Shown here: positions 34,820 through 45,100 of the stretch, piece after piece
Layout of the letters: every line of letters starts with the position of its first letter
How positions within the stretch are numbered: position 1 is the stretch's first letter
Assembly (NCBI RefSeq): GCF_029866485.1
Contig: NZ_CP092332.1
Coordinates: 682,001 to 746,000 of the forward strand
Source of the DNA: Flavobacterium keumense
GTDB lineage: Bacteria; Bacteroidota; Bacteroidia; Flavobacteriales; Flavobacteriaceae
Direction: 5' to 3'
Length of the DNA: 64,000 nucleotides
Program-made: the position numbers and the translations under genes
Notes under the pieces: model-generated
Seen by the model: only the letters and a program-made list of their open reading frames with translations
Database searches by the model: none
What the model was told of the DNA's origin: nothing

Positions 34820-37800
34820 ATGAAAAACAAAAAAGGTATCTTACGTATTCAACAACATGTTCAAAAAACAATATTGTTTCTTTCAATATTTTTTTTGACA
34901 ACACTTCATGCTCAAGTAGAAGTTAGTGTTCCTTTTTCGGAAGGGTTTATAGGAATAAAAGGTTCTAATCCGCAGGACGCGACAAACATCACTACTTTTA
35001 CTACTTTAGGTATAGCTAAAGCGTTTTTTGTACAGCAGTCTGCTTCTGGTATTTTTGAAATACCTTCAGGGTATCAAGGAAATGATATTCCAGGAACGAT
35101 TCGTTTACAACTATCTTCAGGTCAGATCATTGAATTCCCGGGAGCTATTGTTTGGAGAAATACTAATGGATCAACGGTAAATATGTTTGGTATCTTACCA
35201 AATTCTTCAATAAGCCCCATCAATTTTACCTACGGAGGATCTTCTACTTATACGATTAGTTCCACAAGTGATTTAGGGTTCAAAAAAATCGGAGCTAACT
35301 TGACATTTACAGATGGCTCCAACGTTTCAGGAAACGCGGCTACCTCTGGATTATTAAATGATTTGAATGCGTATTTAACGGTAACACAAGGATTACGACC
35401 AGCAGGTCCTGTAACAGTAACATCACAAACAACATCTAATACAACACCAACTATTTCAGGAACAGCAACTTTACAAAATGGAGAAACCTTATCTGTAACG
35501 GTTAATGGAGTAGTTTATACTACTACTAATGGTTTGGTAATTACAGGAAGTACTTGGTCTTTACCGATGAATACAGCTTTAACGGCTGGAAATACTTATC
35601 CTGTTACAGCAACAATTACGAATACAGCGGGTTATACCTTAAGTGATACTACAACTAGTGAGTTGGCTATTACTCAAGCAGGTGTTTCAGCTGTTGTAAC
35701 TTCTGTTTCGCAATTAGTACCATTTTCGGCATGTTCAGGTTCAGCATCAGTTGTTCAAAGTTTTTCTATTTCTGGAACAAGTTTAACAGCAAATGTAGTG
35801 GTAACAGCCCCTACAGGTTTTGAAGTTTCTTTAACAAATGGTTCTGGATATAGTACTAGTGTTACAATAACAGCTTCGGGAACATTAACTGCTACAACGG
35901 TTTATGTACGAATGGCATCAACAGCCACAGGAACACCAAGTGGTAACATAAACGTGGTTTCGGGTTCGGTTTCACAAAATGTCGCTGTGTCGGGAACTGT
36001 AAACTCACTTCCATCAGCCCCAACAGCTTTAGCTTCACAATTAATTTGTACTGGAGACGCGGTTACAGGTTTAAGTGCAACTGCACCAACAGGAACTACT
36101 TTGTCTTGGTATGACGCACCAACGGGAGGAAACTTAATTACCGGAATTACATCAGCTGTTGCTGGAACTACATATTATGTTCAGGCTAATGATATTACTA
36201 CGGGATGTGCTAGTACAAGAACAGCTGTTACTGCTGTAACAAATAATGCTTTGCATTTAGATGGTGTGAATGATGTTGTTAATTTAAGTAGTCTTTCTAT
36301 ACAAGATGGTGCTACAGCATTTACGATTGAAGCCTGGATTAAGCCAGATAATTCTAATTTTGATGGGGCATGGCACGCTATATTTGGAAAACAATCAGGA
36401 GCTAACAATACAAGAGTACCATCACTTTACTTGATGAGTGGAAAAATCCATTTATCTGCATGGGAAGATAATACATTGGCTGATTTTGGTTTTGTAACTC
36501 CGAATGCTCATATCCTTCAAAATGTATGGTCTCATGTAGCGGTAGTTAAAGAAGGAACGGCTTTTAAGGTATATGTAAATGGAAATTTAGTTCACACCGC
36601 ACCTGCTCCTACAGCTGTTAATGTGAACAATCCGTATCAAATGGGATTTGTAGATAATTATTATGCGGGATTATTGGATGAAGTTCGTTTTTGGAATACC
36701 TCTAGAACCGCTTCTGAAATTGCTAATAACTTAAATACTGTTTTAACAGGTAATGAAACAGGTTTGGTTGATTATTACCAATTTAATCAAGGAATTGCAG
36801 GAGGTAACAATGCGAGTATAACTACTTTGTTTGATTCCACCTCTACACCTAACAATGGGACACTTACTAACTTTGCAAAAACAGGAACAACCAGTAATTT
36901 TGTTGCGGGGTATTTTGCTCAAATTACAGGAGCATCCCAAGTTAATACAGGAACTACTATTCAGTTGTCTCATCCTGTAGCAGGTGGGACTTGGTCAAGT
37001 AATGCTACTAGTGTTGCAACTGTAGATAGCAATGGATTAGTTTCTGGATTAACAGATGGTACCGCTACAATTACTTATACACAATGTAATAATACTACAA
37101 CTAAGGTAATTACTGTTAGAGGAATCGATTCAGATGGCGATGGATTGACAGATGCTAATGATCCAGATGATGATAATGATGGATTGTTAGATTATGAAGA
37201 ACAAGACTGTTCGGCAAGCACTTCAGTTAGTAATACTTTGAACCCAACAAATTTTTATTATGTTACTTGGAATTCATATACAGGAGGTGTTTTAAGAGGG
37301 ACTGTAAATGTTGCAGGAACTATTGTGAATGTTTCTGTAACTAATTCAAACAATTCTATTATTGATTATGGAATGGCACCTTATTGTGGCACTTCATATT
37401 GGGCACCACAACCAAGTGGTAATGGAGGAGCTAATTCGTTCAGGAGTACCACATTAGGCCAACATCGATTTGTTTTTGATCAACCTATCAATAATCCAAG
37501 ATTCTTTATATCTTCTTTGAATAAGACTTTAGATTTATCGCAACCTGGACAATTAATTAAATCAAATAACGCTTTTCCTGGTGTTGCATTGAATACACCA
37601 ATTACAGCACTACCAGGTGCTGAAGGATGCGGAACGATTTCATTTAATGGGAATGTGTCTGAAGTTTCTTTTACAGGAAGAGCATATGAATATTATTGTG
37701 ATTTTTCTCTAGGAATTGCCGGCTTAGTCGATGCAAGCGCCTGTTTAGATATTGATACTGATGGCGATGGAACTCCAAACAGATTGGATTTAGACAGTGA

Positions 37801-39469
37801 TGCTGACGGAGTTTTAGATGCTACTGAAAAAATAGATAATACAGATGAAAAAGACTCTTGTGATTTTGTTTTAGAACATCAAACAGAGCCAACAGATGCC
37901 GCTTGGAATACAGCAGATTGTGATAATGATGGTGTTTCAAATGGCGACGAACTAACGGATGGTACTAATCCATTGAACCCAGATTCAGACGGAGACGGAG
38001 TAATAGATGGTACTGAAAAGTTAGATGGTACTGATGCGAAAGATGGATGTAAGTTTATTCAAGCACATCAAACGGTAGCTACAAGTACTACTTGGAATGC
38101 TGCAGATTGTGATGGTGACGGAACCAACAATAGACAAGAAATATTAAACAATACCGATCCATTAGTTGGAGATTCAGATGGTGATGGAGTGTTAGATAAC
38201 CAAGAAATTTTGGACGGGACTAATAAAAATAACTCATGTGATTTTGTTGTGGCTAGTCGAACGTTAGCACCAAGCACATCATGGAATACTTCTGATTGTG
38301 ACAATGACGGAATTCCTAATGCAGTAGATGGAGTAGTAGATACCGATAATGACGGCACTCCTAATTTTAGAGATTTGGATTCAGACAACGATGGAATCAC
38401 CGATGCTATAGAAAAAGGCACAAATGGAGCTAGTCCAGTTGATACTGATAATGATGGTACACCTGATTATAGAGACTTGGATTCAGACAATGATGGAATT
38501 ACCGATGCAGTAGAAAAAGGACCTGGAACATCACCATTAGATACTGACAATGACGGTACACCGGATTATAGAGATTTGGATTCAGATAATGATGGAATTA
38601 CCGATGCAGTAGAAAAAGGAACCGGAGCTACTCCAAGGGATACAGATAATGATGGCACACCAGATTATAGAGATTTAGATTCTGATAACGATGGTATTAC
38701 TGATGCTGTTGAGAAAGGACCTGGATCAACACCATTGGATACAGATAATGATGGCACACCGGATTATAGAGATTTGGATTCAGACAATGATGGAATTACC
38801 GATGCAGTAGAAAAAGGACCTGGAACATCACCATTGGATACCGATAATGATGGCACACCGGATTATAGAGATTTGGATTCTGATAACGATGGAACAACTG
38901 ATGCCCTTGAAAAAGGTAGCGGAATTTCTCCGATGGATACCGATGGAGACGGAATCCCTGATTTTAGAGATTTAGATTCTGATAATGATGGAATAGTAGA
39001 TAGTTTAGACAATTGTCCATTAACTCCAAACGCTAATCAAGCTGATAATGACAATGATGGTTTAGGTGATGCTTGTGATGATGATGATGATAATGATGGG
39101 GTTTTAGACACTAGAGATAATTGTCCGCTGACCGCAAACGCTAATCAAGCAGATAGAGACCGTGACGGAAAAGGAGATGTTTGTGATCTAATTGAAATTA
39201 ATGTTTCGCAAGCGATTACCCCAAATGGAGACGGTGTAAATGATACTTGGGTAATCTACAACATTGAAAATCACCCTGGAAGTATTGTACGTGTATTTAA
39301 CCGATGGGGCAAAGAAGTGTTCTATTCAAATAATTACCAAAATGATTGGACAGGACATTATAAAGATAACAATGAGACTTTACCATCAGCCGTTTCTTAT
39401 TTCTATCAAATCGATTTGAATGGTGATGGATCAATAGATGCACAAGGGTGGTTATATATCAGAGAATAG
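34820..39469 (+). CDS. T9SS type B sorted multidomain surface protein (LamG, TSP3 repeats)
   Basis: 1549 residues. Signal peptide (ILFLSIFFLTTLHAQ), then an N-terminal domain (33-190), Ig-like domain (194-285), a T9SS-associated module (290-395), Ig-like domain (396-470), LamG/concanavalin-like domain (474-690: LHLDGVNDVVNL, FTIEAWIKPDN), BIG2-like domain (695-765), a beta-rich domain (797-972), a thrombospondin type 3 Ca2+-binding region (972-1455) with a 99-bp tandem array, and a type B CTD (1459-1549: AITPNGDGVNDTW, GSIVRVFNRWGKEVF). The CTD sends it through the T9SS; type B CTDs need a PorP/SprF-like partner, and one is encoded immediately downstream. Adhesin role inferred. Confidence 0.88.
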   Translation: MKNKKGILRIQQHVQKTILFLSIFFLTTLHAQVEVSVPFSEGFIGIKGSNPQDATNITTFTTLGIAKAFFVQQSASGIFEIPSGYQGNDIPGTIRLQLSSGQIIEFPGAIVWRNTNGSTVNMFGILPNSSISPINFTYGGSSTYTISSTSDLGFKKIGANLTFTDGSNVSGNAATSGLLNDLNAYLTVTQGLRPAGPVTVTSQTTSNTTPTISGTATLQNGETLSVTVNGVVYTTTNGLVITGSTWSLPMNTALTAGNTYPVTATITNTAGYTLSDTTTSELAITQAGVSAVVTSVSQLVPFSACSGSASVVQSFSISGTSLTANVVVTAPTGFEVSLTNGSGYSTSVTITASGTLTATTVYVRMASTATGTPSGNINVVSGSVSQNVAVSGTVNSLPSAPTALASQLICTGDAVTGLSATAPTGTTLSWYDAPTGGNLITGITSAVAGTTYYVQANDITTGCASTRTAVTAVTNNALHLDGVNDVVNLSSLSIQDGATAFTIEAWIKPDNSNFDGAWHAIFGKQSGANNTRVPSLYLMSGKIHLSAWEDNTLADFGFVTPNAHILQNVWSHVAVVKEGTAFKVYVNGNLVHTAPAPTAVNVNNPYQMGFVDNYYAGLLDEVRFWNTSRTASEIANNLNTVLTGNETGLVDYYQFNQGIAGGNNASITTLFDSTSTPNNGTLTNFAKTGTTSNFVAGYFAQITGASQVNTGTTIQLSHPVAGGTWSSNATSVATVDSNGLVSGLTDGTATITYTQCNNTTTKVITVRGIDSDGDGLTDANDPDDDNDGLLDYEEQDCSASTSVSNTLNPTNFYYVTWNSYTGGVLRGTVNVAGTIVNVSVTNSNNSIIDYGMAPYCGTSYWAPQPSGNGGANSFRSTTLGQHRFVFDQPINNPRFFISSLNKTLDLSQPGQLIKSNNAFPGVALNTPITALPGAEGCGTISFNGNVSEVSFTGRAYEYYCDFSLGIAGLVDASACLDIDTDGDGTPNRLDLDSDADGVLDATEKIDNTDEKDSCDFVLEHQTEPTDAAWNTADCDNDGVSNGDELTDGTNPLNPDSDGDGVIDGTEKLDGTDAKDGCKFIQAHQTVATSTTWNAADCDGDGTNNRQEILNNTDPLVGDSDGDGVLDNQEILDGTNKNNSCDFVVASRTLAPSTSWNTSDCDNDGIPNAVDGVVDTDNDGTPNFRDLDSDNDGITDAIEKGTNGASPVDTDNDGTPDYRDLDSDNDGITDAVEKGPGTSPLDTDNDGTPDYRDLDSDNDGITDAVEKGTGATPRDTDNDGTPDYRDLDSDNDGITDAVEKGPGSTPLDTDNDGTPDYRDLDSDNDGITDAVEKGPGTSPLDTDNDGTPDYRDLDSDNDGTTDALEKGSGISPMDTDGDGIPDFRDLDSDNDGIVDSLDNCPLTPNANQADNDNDGLGDACDDDDDNDGVLDTRDNCPLTANANQADRDRDGKGDVCDLIEINVSQAITPNGDGVNDTWVIYNIENHPGSIVRVFNRWGKEVFYSNNYQNDWTGHYKDNNETLPSAVSYFYQIDLNGDGSIDAQGWLYIRE
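38339..39004 (+). repeat. 99-bp tandem repeat encoding Ca2+-binding TSP3 units
   Basis: Seven units of about 33 residues (first 34, last partial): DTDNDGTPDYRDLDSDNDG followed by ITDAVEKGPGTSPL, starting at 38339, 38441, 38540, 38639, 38738, 38837 and 38936. Units 2-6 are nearly identical, so copy number may vary between strains. Confidence 0.9.
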
Positions 39470-39495
39470 GATTCTATATTAAAACAATTAGACAA

Positions 39496-40377
39496 ATGAA
39501 AAAAATAAATTATATAGCGGGTTTAGCACTTCTTATGGTAAGTAGTTTTGCTATGGCTCAACAAGAAAGTGTTTTTGCCTTCTACAAATCACATATGAAT
39601 TTAATTAACCCAGCTTATGTTGGAGTAAATAACGAGACACTCTGGACGAGTTCTTTAAGAAAACAATGGACAGGAATAGAAGAAGCTCCTGAAACACAAA
39701 CCGTTTCTTATGGAACAGCCCTAGGCAAGAACATGGGAATTGGAGTATCTGTAATCAATGACAGAACATTTATAGAGAAGGAAACTTTTTTAGGTGTTGA
39801 TTTTTGTTATAAAGTTCAAATGGACGCTACAACTGATTTGTATTTAGGAATCAAAGCAGGAGGTAATTTCTACAATGTTAATACTACTGGCTTAGAAACA
39901 TATAATATGCAGTCAGATAGAGCGCTAGCCTCTATCAATGCTTTTAATCCTAATTTTGGAGTGGGTGCCTTATTGAAAAGAGATAATTGGTATGCTTCTT
40001 TGTCTATTCCAAGGTTACTTAATACAAGCAAAGCGGTAAATCAATCGGGTTACGCAATGACAGCTACTGATAGACCTCATATTTATTTAAGTGGAGGGTA
40101 TGATTTTAACATCAATTCTTTTTTTGTAGTAAAACCTTCTGTAATGATCCGTTACGTTAATGGTGCGCCAACATCTATAGATTTAACCACAATGTTACAG
40201 ATAGAGAAAAATTTTGAACTAGGAGGGATGTATAGAACAGATAAAGCCTATGCAGCTATGACTACTGTAAGACTTAACAAGCGTTTTCTTTTTGGATTTG
40301 CATATGAAATGAGTCTGCAACCTACACTTGCCGCAGCTAGAAATACTAACGAGATCTTGTTACAATTTAAGTTTTAA
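39496..40377 (+). CDS. PorP/SprF family outer-membrane protein (1)
   Basis: 293 residues. Signal peptide (ALLMVSSFAMAQQ) and the family opening SVFAFYKSHMNLINPAYVGV (the NPAY/AG motif), followed by beta-barrel strands ending in the aromatic LLQFKF. In F. johnsoniae, SprF is needed to export and anchor the type B adhesin SprB; this protein should do the same for the 1549-residue protein encoded 26 bases upstream. ATG 39496 was chosen because the longer frame overlaps the previous gene and only adds sequence before the signal peptide. Confidence 0.88.
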   Translation: MKKINYIAGLALLMVSSFAMAQQESVFAFYKSHMNLINPAYVGVNNETLWTSSLRKQWTGIEEAPETQTVSYGTALGKNMGIGVSVINDRTFIEKETFLGVDFCYKVQMDATTDLYLGIKAGGNFYNVNTTGLETYNMQSDRALASINAFNPNFGVGALLKRDNWYASLSIPRLLNTSKAVNQSGYAMTATDRPHIYLSGGYDFNINSFFVVKPSVMIRYVNGAPTSIDLTTMLQIEKNFELGGMYRTDKAYAAMTTVRLNKRFLFGFAYEMSLQPTLAAARNTNEILLQFKF

Positions 40378-40402
40378 CTAATTAAATTAGTTGCAAATAA
40401 AT

Positions 40403-40433
40403 AAAAAAACTCCATTATTAATGGAGTTTTTTT
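40403..40433. terminator. Bidirectional terminator between PorP/SprF 1 and AraC paralog 2
   Basis: Perfect 13-bp inverted repeat, AAAAAAACTCCAT / ATGGAGTTTTTTT, 5-nt loop. It overlaps the last bases of the AraC paralog 2 stop. Confidence 0.92.
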
Positions 40434-41628
40434 ATGTTATTTTAGCTTTCTGAATGGCTATAAACTCTGTTGGTGTCATGCCTGTTTTGTCTTTAAAAGC
40501 ATTATAAAAACTGGCCCTAGTGTTAAAGCCAGACTGTTGTGCAATACCTTCAATGGTAAACGATTCTTTTAAGTCTCCAGAAAGTAATTCAACAGCATAT
40601 GCTATTCTAAGATTTGATTTTAGAGTAGAAAATTTAGTTTGCATGATATCATTAATACAATATAGCACATGATTTTGAGGCACTTGAAGAGCTAAAGCGA
40701 TGTCACTAACAGAAAAATCAGGGTTAAGAAAAGGTTTTTCTCTTTCCAAGTATTCTTTTATGTTTTCAGAAAGATCATAAAAAGGGTCCTCATTGTTTGT
40801 GGTGGATTCTTCTGAAATAGGAATAGCTTTCTGAGCTTTTGCTTTTTTAGTGTCTCCTCCTGTAATGATTCGTTTTGGAATTCCATATAATATATTAGGA
40901 AAGAGTAGTAGCGAGAAGGACATAATACAATAAGCAACACCAGATAAGATGTATAATGGATAAGAATTTATTAGTCCTATACTAGGTTTAATAAAGATAG
41001 AGTTGTACGTGATAATTAAGAACTCTACAACTATAAAAAACAAACTCATTATGAGAACAATAAGCCAGCGAAGTGAAAAAAACAATTGCTTTTGAGGGAT
41101 ACTTTGGTCTTCTTTAGATACCGTAAAACGATTCCATATCAAAACCATACAGTACAAAATATAAACCAAAAGCAATACGGGTCTGGTAATAAAACCAACA
41201 GTGCTGGTATAAAAATAGTTCGTATTAATTGTTATAATAGTATCTACATTTTCAATGATGGCGGAAGCAATTTTAATTTTTTCTTCAAAAGGTTGAAAAA
41301 AATATGGAATGATTCCTATTAAATGAATTAGTGCAGGTATAAAATGAAGAATATCCCATTTATTTAACCTAGATGTATCGTTTAAAGTACCTCTAACATA
41401 AAATAATAATAAAGGGCCTAACAACAACATTAAAGGTGTAAAATGATTGTAAAAAATGGCTAACCAAAAAGGAGATTTACCATAGATGGCAAAATAATGA
41501 GCCATGCCATAGATTGATGAAAAAATCAGAAACAAAGATAAATACGCTGCATTTTTGTTTATATTCCAGTTGTTATACAATAACAGTAAGGACAATAAAA
41601 CTGTAAATATTGAAACGTATAAAAGCAT
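40432..41628 (-). CDS. Membrane-embedded AraC-type transcriptional regulator (paralog 2)
   Basis: 398 residues, same design as paralog 1: about seven membrane helices in the first 255 residues, a polar linker with KKAKAQKAIPISEESTTNNE, and an AraC HTH pair at the C-terminus (LKSNLRIAYAVELLSGD; AQQSGFNTRASFYNAFKDKT). It diverges from a small secreted protein gene and the 4218-residue T9SS gene, and converges on PorP/SprF 1. The two regulator genes share -7 box TACTTTTG and leader motif CCCCACAT, which suggests duplication together with their promoters. Confidence 0.85.
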   Translation of the reverse strand: MLLYVSIFTVLLSLLLLYNNWNINKNAAYLSLFLIFSSIYGMAHYFAIYGKSPFWLAIFYNHFTPLMLLLGPLLLFYVRGTLNDTSRLNKWDILHFIPALIHLIGIIPYFFQPFEEKIKIASAIIENVDTIITINTNYFYTSTVGFITRPVLLLVYILYCMVLIWNRFTVSKEDQSIPQKQLFFSLRWLIVLIMSLFFIVVEFLIITYNSIFIKPSIGLINSYPLYILSGVAYCIMSFSLLLFPNILYGIPKRIITGGDTKKAKAQKAIPISEESTTNNEDPFYDLSENIKEYLEREKPFLNPDFSVSDIALALQVPQNHVLYCINDIMQTKFSTLKSNLRIAYAVELLSGDLKESFTIEGIAQQSGFNTRASFYNAFKDKTGMTPTEFIAIQKAKIT

Positions 41629-41647
41629 AGATGTGGGGATTTTTAAA

Positions 41648-41655
41648 CAAAAGTA
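41648..41655 (-). promoter_or_regulatory. Promoter -7 element TACTTTTG for AraC paralog 2
   Basis: Exact TAnnTTTG on the minus strand, 19 bases before the ATG at 41628. CCCCACAT (41638-41631) lies between them. Confidence 0.6.
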
Positions 41656-41676
41656 GGCATTTTTAGCTCATAAAAG

Positions 41677-41703
41677 TTGTCAAAAAAAATTTTTTTTTGA
41701 CAA
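41677..41703. promoter_or_regulatory. TTGTC-A8-T9-GACAA inverted repeat between AraC paralog 2 and unit 2
   Basis: TTGTC (41677-41681) and GACAA (41699-41703) with a 17-bp spacer made only of A and T. Downstream, GACAAATCTAGGG (41699-41711) and GACAAAATTAGGG (41718-41730) form a direct repeat with a 19-bp offset. Candidate operator; compare 34639-34666 and 54962-54995. Confidence 0.55.
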
Positions 41704-41744
41704 ATCTAGGGTTGTTAGACAAAATTAGGGAACTTCAAAAGATG

Positions 41745-41752
41745 TACTTTTG
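41745..41752 (+). promoter_or_regulatory. Promoter -7 element TACTTTTG for the small plug-like protein gene
   Basis: Exact TAnnTTTG match, 43 bases before ATG 41796 and about 41 bases after the palindrome 41677-41703. Confidence 0.55.
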
Positions 41753-41795
41753 TAAAGTAATTAAGTTTATAGAAGTTTGTAACCTCACAATTATC

Positions 41796-42059
41796 ATGAA
41801 ATTATTCTTTTTGTCTACCATTATATTGGTTAGTTTATCTGGTTTTTCCCAAGAATTAAAAACAAAATCGAAATCATCAATTGGTGATAATGTCATTTAT
41901 TTTATTAAAAACAAACCTGTTTTTAAAGAAGAATTGGTGGCTATAAAACCAGAAGAAATTGAGTCTGTTAATGTTGTTAAACGAGATACTTTAGTTAACA
42001 ATATAAAGTATACTGGCCAAATCTTTGTGATTTTAAAATCACCAACGAAAAAAGAATAA
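41796..42059 (+). CDS. Small secreted protein resembling a TonB-receptor plug motif
   Basis: 87 residues. Signal peptide (MKLFFLSTIILVSLSGFSQ), then a short domain: NVIYFIKNKPVFKEELVAIK, PEEIESVNVVKRDTL and YTGQIFVILK. This recalls the small plug-like segment of TonB-dependent receptors and of some BlaR1/M56 proteins (IDGK...L..I.P..IESI.VLK...GVI.I..K), here as a stand-alone protein. The resemblance is my inference. ATG 41796 is the first codon of the signal peptide; the longer frame starts within the regulatory palindrome. The giant T9SS gene begins 119 bases later on the same strand. Confidence 0.7.
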   Translation: MKLFFLSTIILVSLSGFSQELKTKSKSSIGDNVIYFIKNKPVFKEELVAIKPEEIESVNVVKRDTLVNNIKYTGQIFVILKSPTKKE

Positions 42060-42178
42060 TTTTTTTCTTTTATTTAATAATCTAAACTTAATCCTAATCG
42101 TAAATTACTTAGAAGTTGATTTACGCTTTTTTGGTTTTAAAATATATTCCAACCCATCAGAATTGAATCCCCACAACA

Positions 42179-45100
42179 ATGAAGAATAAATGTATCATTT
42201 CAGTCGCTCAATTTGTAGTAACAACACTACTTTTTTTATCATCTCAATTGACCCGTTCACAAACTGTTACTGTTGAGAATAGTACTGCAGGAGCTGTCTC
42301 CACATATACATTCGAGTATACTACCACACAACCCTGTAATGGTAATATATTCTATTTGGCTATGCCAGATTTTGTTGGTTTTTTAATGACACCCAATAGT
42401 CCCTTACCTTCTGCAGACTATGATTTTTATATTAACAATCAACCTGTAAATAAATCATTGTTAAGTTATACCGCAGCATGGAATAATTGGAGTGGTATCC
42501 AAATTCAATATGCTGGGGTTACTGTTCCTGCGGGGTCAAATATTAAATTTGTGTTTCGAAACATAATCAGAAACGCAACAACACCAGGTACACATACACT
42601 TAATTTTAAAACAGCCAATTATCAGGGAGCAGCTATTGACCAATATTATGCTAATGTTGTTATAACATCTAACATACCTTCTGTTACAACTATTGCTCCC
42701 ACGCAAGGTCAGACAGGAACAACAGTTAGTTTAACTGGAACTAATTTTATTGGAGCTACAGCAGTTAAGTTTAATGGAATAAATGCTTCAAGTTTCTCTG
42801 TAAACAGTGCTACAAGTATTAGTGCGGTGGTTCCTTCTAACGCAACTTCAGGGAATATTACTGTAGAGACACCAAACGGAATAGCAACGGGTACTAATTT
42901 TACAGTAGATACAACCAATTATTTAATTAATCCAACAACTGATGGAGGTTTTGAAGGAACACATGGATGGACTATTCTTAATACTTCTAATGTGAATAAA
43001 TGGGTTGTTGGTAGCGCAGGAAAAACACTCGGAAGCAATGGAGCATTTGTATCTGATAACGGCACAACAAATACAGTAACTAACCCACAAGCTTCCAATA
43101 GTAAAATTTATATTTACAAAGATGTTGTTGTTCCGTTGAATGCCTCATCGATATCATTATCGTTCAAATATAAAAATGCTGGGAATGATGATCCAAAACC
43201 AAGATGTTTGTTTGCATTAGCCAATAGTTTTCCTTCATTGCCTACCAATGGGAATCAATATATTGTGGGTGCAGAAATGGCAACTTATTTAAGTAATGCA
43301 ACTAACTGGACGACCTATACAAATAACGCTCCGATGAGCTCAGATAGATTATTGACTTATACAAGTGAAGATTTAATCCCAGGAGAAACCTACAGAGTTG
43401 TTTTTGAATGGTCGGCCGCTTATCAAACCAGTTATACACAAACTTCACCTATAACTAAGTATCCAACGGGAGGGAGTATACAAACCACTGCTTCAGGGTA
43501 CACTCCTGGTGGTTATATGGACTACACTTTCACTAGTAATAATGATGGGAACAATTATGGGCTTGAATGGAGTGTAGATAACGGTGCCCAAATTGTTTCT
43601 GGTCAAGGTACCGCGAATATGCGATATTTTGTTCCATTAGGGACAACGGGAGTTATTTATACTTCGTTGCGTTATACCTCCCCAATACCCACCTATGTTT
43701 CAAATGGTAAAAACAGTGGGCCTTTAGCCATTGACGAAGTAGCCATGACGTTTTCTCCAGTTCCCAAAATTACATCCATTGCACCACTATCTGGTGCTGT
43801 TGGAAGTTCGGTTACAATATCAGGAGAGTTTTTTGGAGTTAGTCCAGCCAATAATGTGGTCTATTTAGGAGGAGTAAAATGTGCTATCACCGCTGCAACA
43901 ACTAATAGCATTACCGTTACCGTTCCGGTAAATGCTAGTTTCAACAATTTCTCTGTGCTTAATACAACTTCAAATTTAAGTTGTTTTAGCAGCGATAAAT
44001 TTGTTCCAATTTACACTACGCTTTCAGGATTGAGCTATAACTCCAACTCCTTGACTTCTTTTGAGTCTCCAGTAACATTTACCACAGGAACATTTGCGTC
44101 TAGTCCAGATCAAAAGTTTGTATTGTCAGATGTTGATATAGACGGCAAAGCAGATATTTTTAGTTACTCTTCTACAGGTGTGCCTCAAGTATTAAGAAAT
44201 ACGGCTACTGCGGGAGTTATTAATTCAAGCACATTTGCTGCAAACGCTACCATTACTGGAGTAATACCTACCTCTCCAACACCTAAAAATGTACTGGCTA
44301 CCGATTTAAATAATGATGGTAAAATTGATTTTGCCAACTCTAATGATATAACTACTAATGGTGGTTTTGCGAATATTAATACTTCAACTTTGGGAACTCC
44401 TGCATTACAAAATTACAATTCATTGTTATCTTCAACGAGCAAGTACAAAGTAAATGCATCGTTTTTACCTATAGACATTAACTTAGACGGGCGCACCGAT
44501 ATCTTTGGTTTGAATGGTACTAATAGTACTCAAGCTCTTATGTATTATATTAAAAATACGACTACAGGAACCACGTTTTCTTCTGTAACAGGAAATACAG
44601 CTAATACCGATTCGTTCAATCAAAAATTGAATAGCACGAATTATTATTCTGGAGCTTCTGGAGATTTGAATGGTGATGGTAAGGCCGATGTTGTTTTATC
44701 AGGAACTGGAAGAGTATCGGTTCTTAAAAACACGACAACGCAAGGTAACCCTGACATGAAAAGTTTTAGTTTTATAGAGGCAACAACAAAAGCAATTAAT
44801 GCTGGAGTTGGTTATACAGTAAAATTAGCCGACTTAGATTTGGATGGGAAATTAGATGTAATTGCTACTAATAGTACTTCTGGGAATATTTCTGTTTTTA
44901 GAAATGATTCGGCTAACCTGAATTTGTCCATTACAGATGCGCAACATTTTTCGTTAACTGGATTGACGGCAACTTATGGTTTGGCATTAGCCGATATGAA
45001 TGGAGATGGTAAACCGGATGTTGTAGTTACTGATAATGCAGCCAATTCTAAAATTGCTTATCTAGAGAATACTTCTGTATCTGGAACCATTTCTTTTGCT

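Noticed and set aside
36181..36973. Minus-strand frames in the LamG region of the 1549-aa gene
   Set aside because: Antisense to a conserved LamG domain; Cys-rich appearance comes from the complementary codons.
38339..39004. Tandem repeats considered as a CRISPR array
   Set aside because: There are no unique spacers; the 99-bp period is in frame and encodes TSP3 units.
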